Source: Alphaproteobacteria bacterium (GTDB lineage: Bacteria; Pseudomonadota; Alphaproteobacteria; Rs-D84). Taken from it: 8,125 bases of DNA. A program made the translations under genes and the position numbers. The stretch is taken from contig WRIM01000018.1 of the NCBI GenBank assembly GCA_009782725.1, positions 1 to 8,125 of the forward strand, read 5' to 3'. This document shows positions 5,852 through 8,125 of this stretch, one piece after another (position 1 is the first letter of the stretch; each line of letters starts with the position of its first letter). The notes below the pieces were generated by a model. That model saw only the letters and a program-made list of their open reading frames with translations. It was not told where the DNA came from and made no database searches.

Positions 5852-6269
5852 ACCATTCGTATCCATTAATGAATTATCAAAGCGTCTGGATGTTCCGGCG
5901 CACACGCTGCGCTATTGGGAGAAACAATTTCCGACCGCTATTCGCCCAACCACCGGGGCGGGCGGACGACGTTATTATCGGGGCGACACGGCGGACGCGA
6001 TCGCGCGAATCAAAAACCTGTTGCACGACCAAGGGTACACTATTGCGGGCGTGAAAAAATTATTGGCGACGGGTAGTTTAACCGCTGTGAACAATGTAGG
6101 GGCGCATAATTGCGCCCAGCATAATTTGCAACAAGAACAAAATTCAAAACAGAAAACGAATACCGGTGGGCGCAAATATGCGCCCCTACAGACGGTAGAA
6201 AACGCGAACATCGAAATCGATAACGCGATTGATTTGTTAAAGACGGCGCGCGCGGTATTGGCGGCATAG
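5844..6269 (+). CDS. MerR-type helix-turn-helix transcriptional regulator with an internal palindromic element
   Basis: The 141-residue protein has a MerR-type winged helix at about residues 6-75. It includes [20 protein letters not shown], a Gly-Gly-Arg-Arg-Tyr-Tyr wing (40-45) and [11 protein letters not shown] (64-74). It resembles the short regulator that many alphaproteobacteria carry beside ihfA. The effector domain of classical MerR proteins is absent; a short helix (about 122-141) closes the protein. Residues 85-116 are encoded by a 96-bp inverted-repeat element and are rich in Asn, Gln and Lys, so they are probably a disordered insertion. The ATG at 5844 lies inside the last codons of gyrA (overlap 8 nt), suggesting translational coupling. 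An in-frame ATG at 5817 would add nine mostly Lys and Pro residues read from the gyrA tail and is less likely. Its targets are unknown. Confidence 0.85.
   Translation: MSEPFVSINELSKRLDVPAHTLRYWEKQFPTAIRPTTGAGGRRYYRGDTADAIARIKNLLHDQGYTIAGVKKLLATGSLTAVNNVGAHNCAQHNLQQEQNSKQKTNTGGRKYAPLQTVENANIEIDNAIDLLKTARAVLAA
6095..6190. repeat. 96-bp palindromic element inserted in frame in the merR-type gene
   Basis: The left arm (6095-6117) and right arm (6168-6190) are 23 bp each and complementary at 22 positions. Each arm is also a small hairpin, since GGGCGCA and TGCGCCC surround a 4-nt loop in both. The total length is 96 bp, exactly 32 codons, and the frame is open through it. It lies between the DNA-binding domain and the final helix. 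In layout and size it recalls the Rickettsia palindromic elements found inside genes, without implying common descent. Confidence 0.85.
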
Positions 6270-6276
6270 GGAAAAG

Positions 6277-6352
6277 TGGCATCCCCAACGGGATTCGAAC
6301 CCGTGTTATCAGAATGAGAATCTGACGTCCTAGGCCTCTAGACGATGGGGAC
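6277..6352 (-). tRNA. tRNA-Glu (CTC anticodon)
   Basis: The minus strand from 6352 to 6277 folds as a 76-nt tRNA with encoded CCA. The acceptor stem is GTCCCCA with TGGGGAT, with a G1-U72 wobble. The D arm is GTCT...GGAC, the anticodon stem is TCAGA with TCTGA, and the T arm is ACGGG TTCGAAT CCCGT. The 7-nt anticodon loop TTCTCAT gives anticodon CTC (6316-6318), which reads GAG. The discriminator base is G. It is the second tRNA of a Gln-Glu pair and would be charged by GluRS. No clear terminator is seen after it. Confidence 0.95.
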
Positions 6353-6370
6353 AGGGAAAAATGCAATGGA

Positions 6371-6388
6371 CCCCGGCCTGCGCCGGGG
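6371..6388. repeat. GC-rich palindrome between the two tRNA genes
   Basis: CCCCGGC (6371-6377) pairs perfectly with GCCGGGG (6382-6388) around CTGC. No T-run follows immediately on either strand, so it looks more like a REP-type dispersed palindrome than a terminator. Confidence 0.75.
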
Positions 6389-6392
6389 CACT

Positions 6393-6429
6393 CAGATTTT
6401 CTAAATGGCAAAGCCATTAAGAAAATCTG
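6393..6429. repeat. 17-bp inverted repeat directly downstream of tRNA-Gln
   Basis: The arms 6393-6409 and 6413-6429 are complementary at 16 of 17 positions, with a 3-nt loop (AAA). On the minus strand the hairpin begins within the extra CCA after the tRNA-Gln end. It may guide tRNA 3' processing or partly attenuate transcription into tRNA-Glu. No U-tract follows. Confidence 0.85.
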
Positions 6430-6430
6430 G

Positions 6431-6504
6431 TGGTTGGGGCGCACGGATTCGAACCGCGATAAAGAGAACCAAAATCTCTTGTCCTACCGTTAGACGACAC
6501 CCCA
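6431..6504 (-). tRNA. tRNA-Gln (TTG anticodon)
   Basis: The minus strand from 6504 to 6431 folds as a 74-nt tRNA with encoded CCA. The acceptor stem is TGGGGTG with CGCCCCA, and the first pair U1-A72 is a known recognition feature for the Glu-to-Gln amidotransferase GatCAB. The anticodon stem is AGAGA with TCTCT. Loop TTTTGGT gives anticodon TTG (6470-6472), reading CAA. The T arm is CGCGG TTCGAAT CCGTG. The discriminator is A. The genome continues with a second CCA (6428-6430), so the 3' end reads CCACCA. The tRNA-Glu gene follows 78 bp downstream. Confidence 0.96.
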
Positions 6505-6514
6505 AAGAAATGGG

Positions 6515-6543
6515 AAAGACTTTATCACAACACCAAAGTCTTT
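6515..6543. repeat. 9-bp perfect inverted repeat upstream of the tRNA pair
   Basis: AAAGACTTT (6515-6523) and AAAGTCTTT (6535-6543) are perfectly complementary around an 11-nt loop. The repeat covers the -10 region of the proposed tRNA promoter and its outer end touches the -35, so it could be an operator or a chance palindrome. Confidence 0.5.
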
Positions 6544-6548
6544 GTCAT
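6521..6548 (-). promoter_or_regulatory. Possible promoter of the tRNA-Gln/tRNA-Glu unit
   Basis: On the minus strand ATGACA (6548-6543) and GATAAA (6526-6521) are spaced by 16 bp. Transcription would start near 6514, about 10 nt before tRNA-Gln. The -35 hexamer lies almost wholly in the end of the adjacent palindromic repeat. The match to consensus is moderate. Confidence 0.45.
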
Positions 6549-6599
6549 TCCCGGCGAGCTTCGACGCGCAAAGCGCGACGAGCGAGGGAAGGGAACGAC
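6544..6599. repeat. 56-bp palindromic repeat between divergent transcription units
   Basis: The outer arms GTCATTCCC (6544-6552) and GGGAACGAC (6591-6599) pair at eight of nine positions. The inner arms (6561-6569 and 6573-6581) pair at eight of nine around AAA. The form is that of the dispersed palindromes beginning GTCATTCCCG that occur in many proteobacterial genomes. It separates the minus-strand tRNA unit from the plus-strand cupin operon. Confidence 0.75.
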
Positions 6600-6623
6600 A
6601 CCCCAAAACAGGCAGATTATATA
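6595..6623 (+). promoter_or_regulatory. Possible promoter of the cupin operon
   Basis: ACGACA (6595-6600) and TATATA (6618-6623) are spaced by 17 bp, about 40 nt before the cupin start. The -35 part overlaps the end of the palindromic repeat. An alternative -10, TATACT, is at 6620-6625. The support is modest. Confidence 0.4.
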
Positions 6624-6664
6624 CTTAAACCGCAAAAAATCAACCGAAAATTTAAAGGACTGAA

Positions 6665-7018
6665 ATGAAAACCCCATTCCAGAAAAGCATCGGAAATATA
6701 GGAGTCGAAGGCGGCGTGCACAGCGGCGCCGGCCGTCGCCAAATATTGTTGTCATCCGTCGATAATATTTCCGGAAATATCGAAGCCATGACCAAAGGAT
6801 TCTTGCCGCCCGGTGGTTCGTTCGATTGGCACTGTCATGATAATATCGATGAATTCTTCGTAGTCTTGTCCGGCCAAGGCACGGTCGAATTCGAAGACGG
6901 CTCGAAAATCGATTATGTCGAGGGCGACCTTGTCTACAAACCGGCGCCGATGAAGCATAAACATACAAATACCGGCGACACGGAAAGCGTCTTTTATTTC
7001 ATAAGGGTTAAAAATTAA
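6665..7018 (+). CDS. Small single-domain cupin protein
   Basis: The 117-residue protein is a cupin, a small beta-barrel that usually binds one metal ion. The first motif is visible as GGSFDWHCHDNIDEFFVVLSG, with His56, His58 and Glu63 as expected metal ligands. The second is GDLVYKPAPMKHKHTN, with His98 as the fourth ligand and Asn102 conserved. All four ligands are present, so metal binding is likely. The substrate cannot be told: one-domain cupins include isomerases, dioxygenases and sugar-binding proteins. There is no signal peptide, so it is cytoplasmic. AAAGGA lies 6 nt before the ATG. The next gene starts 1 nt after the stop, so the two are in one operon. Confidence 0.88.
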   Translation: MKTPFQKSIGNIGVEGGVHSGAGRRQILLSSVDNISGNIEAMTKGFLPPGGSFDWHCHDNIDEFFVVLSGQGTVEFEDGSKIDYVEGDLVYKPAPMKHKHTNTGDTESVFYFIRVKN

Positions 7019-7019
7019 T

Positions 7020-7640
7020 ATGCCGATTACGACCGCCCAAGCCAAAGACATGATTTCCGCCGTCCGCGACCGGTGGGTTTCGCTTGGCCGCGCGCCGGAT
7101 ACTTTGTATTTGTACGACAATCATGTTAATGGCGTCGCATTTGTTGCAAAAACAATCGCCGCAAAAATTGGCGGCATCGATCCGGATGCGGCGTATGTAT
7201 CGGGATTGCTACATGATATTGCGAAAATCGATGAATCTCCGGAATCGCACATGGGACGATTTCACGGAATATTGGGGTATGAAAAATTACGCAATATTGA
7301 TTCGGATGCCGCGCGCGCCGCGCTTCTTCATGAAATTCCATGGAATAAAGTCGAGGCGGTCGAATATAAATTTATGGGAAACCATGAAGATTATGAATTT
7401 GTTAAAAATTATATTGCGGAAAATCCTTTGCGTGACCAAGATTTGTTAATTCAATTGGCGGATACCATGGCGAACAAAGACGGCATTGTGACATTGGAAC
7501 GCCGCCGGGCAGAGTACGAGGCACGGAACAATACAAAAATTCCGTCGGAATTAATAGAACCGTATATCGAAATAAAACATTATTTTGATAAAAAGATTGG
7601 CGGCGATGTGTACGACCTTTTCCCCGATATAGGCAAATGA
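7020..7640 (+). CDS. HD-domain metal-dependent phosphohydrolase
   Basis: The 206-residue protein carries an HD domain, a helical fold that hydrolyses phosphate esters of nucleotides or related molecules with divalent metals. The signature is His35 (in YDNHVNGVAFVAKTIA), His65-Asp66 (in VSGLLHDIAKID) and Asp148 (in IQLADTMANKDG). His82 and His104 fall where further metal ligands often lie. This pattern resembles the YqeK-type and related small HD hydrolases, but the specific substrate is not evident. There is no membrane segment. The ATG at 7020 lies 1 nt after the cupin stop, with AAGGG 13 nt upstream, which points to coupling. The next gene begins 1 nt after this stop. Confidence 0.87.
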   Translation: MPITTAQAKDMISAVRDRWVSLGRAPDTLYLYDNHVNGVAFVAKTIAAKIGGIDPDAAYVSGLLHDIAKIDESPESHMGRFHGILGYEKLRNIDSDAARAALLHEIPWNKVEAVEYKFMGNHEDYEFVKNYIAENPLRDQDLLIQLADTMANKDGIVTLERRRAEYEARNNTKIPSELIEPYIEIKHYFDKKIGGDVYDLFPDIGK

Positions 7641-7641
7641 A

Positions 7642-8125
7642 ATGAATTATGAATTGAATTTATCTTTGCAAGAATTGGAAAAGCGGACGTCGCCGGAAAG
7701 CTTGGTCGTGAAAAAATTATTAACGGTTAACGCGCCCGAATTCTTGGATTTGGCCAACGGCGACAAAGAGGCATTAAAATATTTAACGCGCGCCGCGGCG
7801 ATTTTGGAAGATATAAATCTGCGGCTTGATCATCCGGATAATATACAATTCCGCGAATTTTTACAAGGGCAGACCGACCGCCGCGCCGCATTAACCAAAA
7901 TTCTTTTCGATGCGCAAAAAGGAATCAATGCAATCGACGCCGAATCAAACCAAGTATTTTTGGCAAAGGGTTTGCCGCATCTTCCCGGACGGGGAGTATA
8001 TCCGGCCGATTTAACCGTTAATGAATTTCATGAAATTTTGGAAAAGATGATTGCCGGCGGCAATGCCGATATGGTTGCCAAGATTTTAAATCAACGAACC
8101 GTCGTTGTGCGCGACGGCGCGGTTT
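7642..8125 (+). CDS. 3'-truncated protein, possibly an M49 (dipeptidyl-peptidase III-like) peptidase
   Basis: The frame starts at ATG 7642, 1 nt after the HD gene stop, and stays open to the right edge (161 codons seen). The visible part is helical and begins MNYELNLSLQELEKR. It then has EALKYLTRAAAILEDINLRL, a Leu-Pro-Gly-Arg segment, VYPADLTVNEFHEILEK and finally RTVVVRDGAV. The YPxDLTxxEF segment followed by a TVVxRDG strand resembles the N-terminal part of M49-type peptidases. The family's zinc motif HExxxH or HExxGH would lie beyond the window, so this is a tentative family suggestion. It is the third gene of a tightly spaced operon with the cupin and the HD hydrolase. Codon use matches its neighbours. 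Confidence 0.6.
   Translation, partial: MNYELNLSLQELEKRTSPESLVVKKLLTVNAPEFLDLANGDKEALKYLTRAAAILEDINLRLDHPDNIQFREFLQGQTDRRAALTKILFDAQKGINAIDAESNQVFLAKGLPHLPGRGVYPADLTVNEFHEILEKMIAGGNADMVAKILNQRTVVVRDGAV

Noticed and set aside
6405..6668. An 87-codon plus-strand open frame across the tRNA region
   Set aside because: It runs through tRNA-Gln on the opposite strand, a hairpin and a palindromic repeat, and the peptide has no protein-like pattern.
6525..6968. A 147-codon minus-strand frame opposite the cupin gene
   Set aside because: It is Arg-rich antisense translation of a clear cupin gene and has no ribosome binding site.

Overview
The window looks like chromosomal DNA of an alphaproteobacterium with a moderate GC content and a compact layout. 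The evidence is a GyrA with the acidic insertion in its C-terminal domain that is common in this class, a MerR-type regulator of the alphaproteobacterial kind, a SuhB-like protein whose framework follows alphaproteobacterial SuhB, zinc-free L31 and L34, and encoded CCA ends on the tRNAs. There are no phage, plasmid or insertion-sequence genes and no CRISPR array.

Layout. 1-517: 3' part of an unrecognised gene, with signs of a frame change near its left end. 516-628: a large inverted repeat built of 7-bp units with a terminator hairpin in its loop. 693-902: rpmE (L31). 901-974: a second 7-bp-unit inverted repeat that runs up to the next start codon. 981-1691: a SuhB/inositol monophosphatase homologue without its metal ligands, carrying a third 7-bp array inside the coding sequence. 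1727-2449: an orphan 240-residue protein, ending at a bidirectional terminator shared with the convergent rpmH (L34, 2490-2642, minus). 2730-3011: two very small minus-strand genes (54 and 34 codons) behind a near-consensus promoter. 3167-6269: gyrA and an overlapping merR-type gene that contains a 96-bp in-frame palindromic element. 6277-6504: tRNA-Glu and tRNA-Gln on the minus strand, separated by two hairpins. 6544-6599: a palindromic repeat between the tRNA unit and a plus-strand operon (6665-8125) of a cupin, an HD-domain hydrolase and a truncated gene that may be an M49-type peptidase.

The housekeeping genes (rpmE, rpmH, gyrA, tRNAs) are ordinary. The unusual content is in repeats and small genes. 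Three heptamer arrays of different sequence share the same 7-bp period, two of them as inverted repeats and one inside a gene. At least four palindromic elements are present, one of them inside a reading frame much as the Rickettsia palindromic elements are. A SuhB-type pseudoenzyme and a tiny two-gene membrane-protein operon complete the list. All family assignments are by eye, without database searches.
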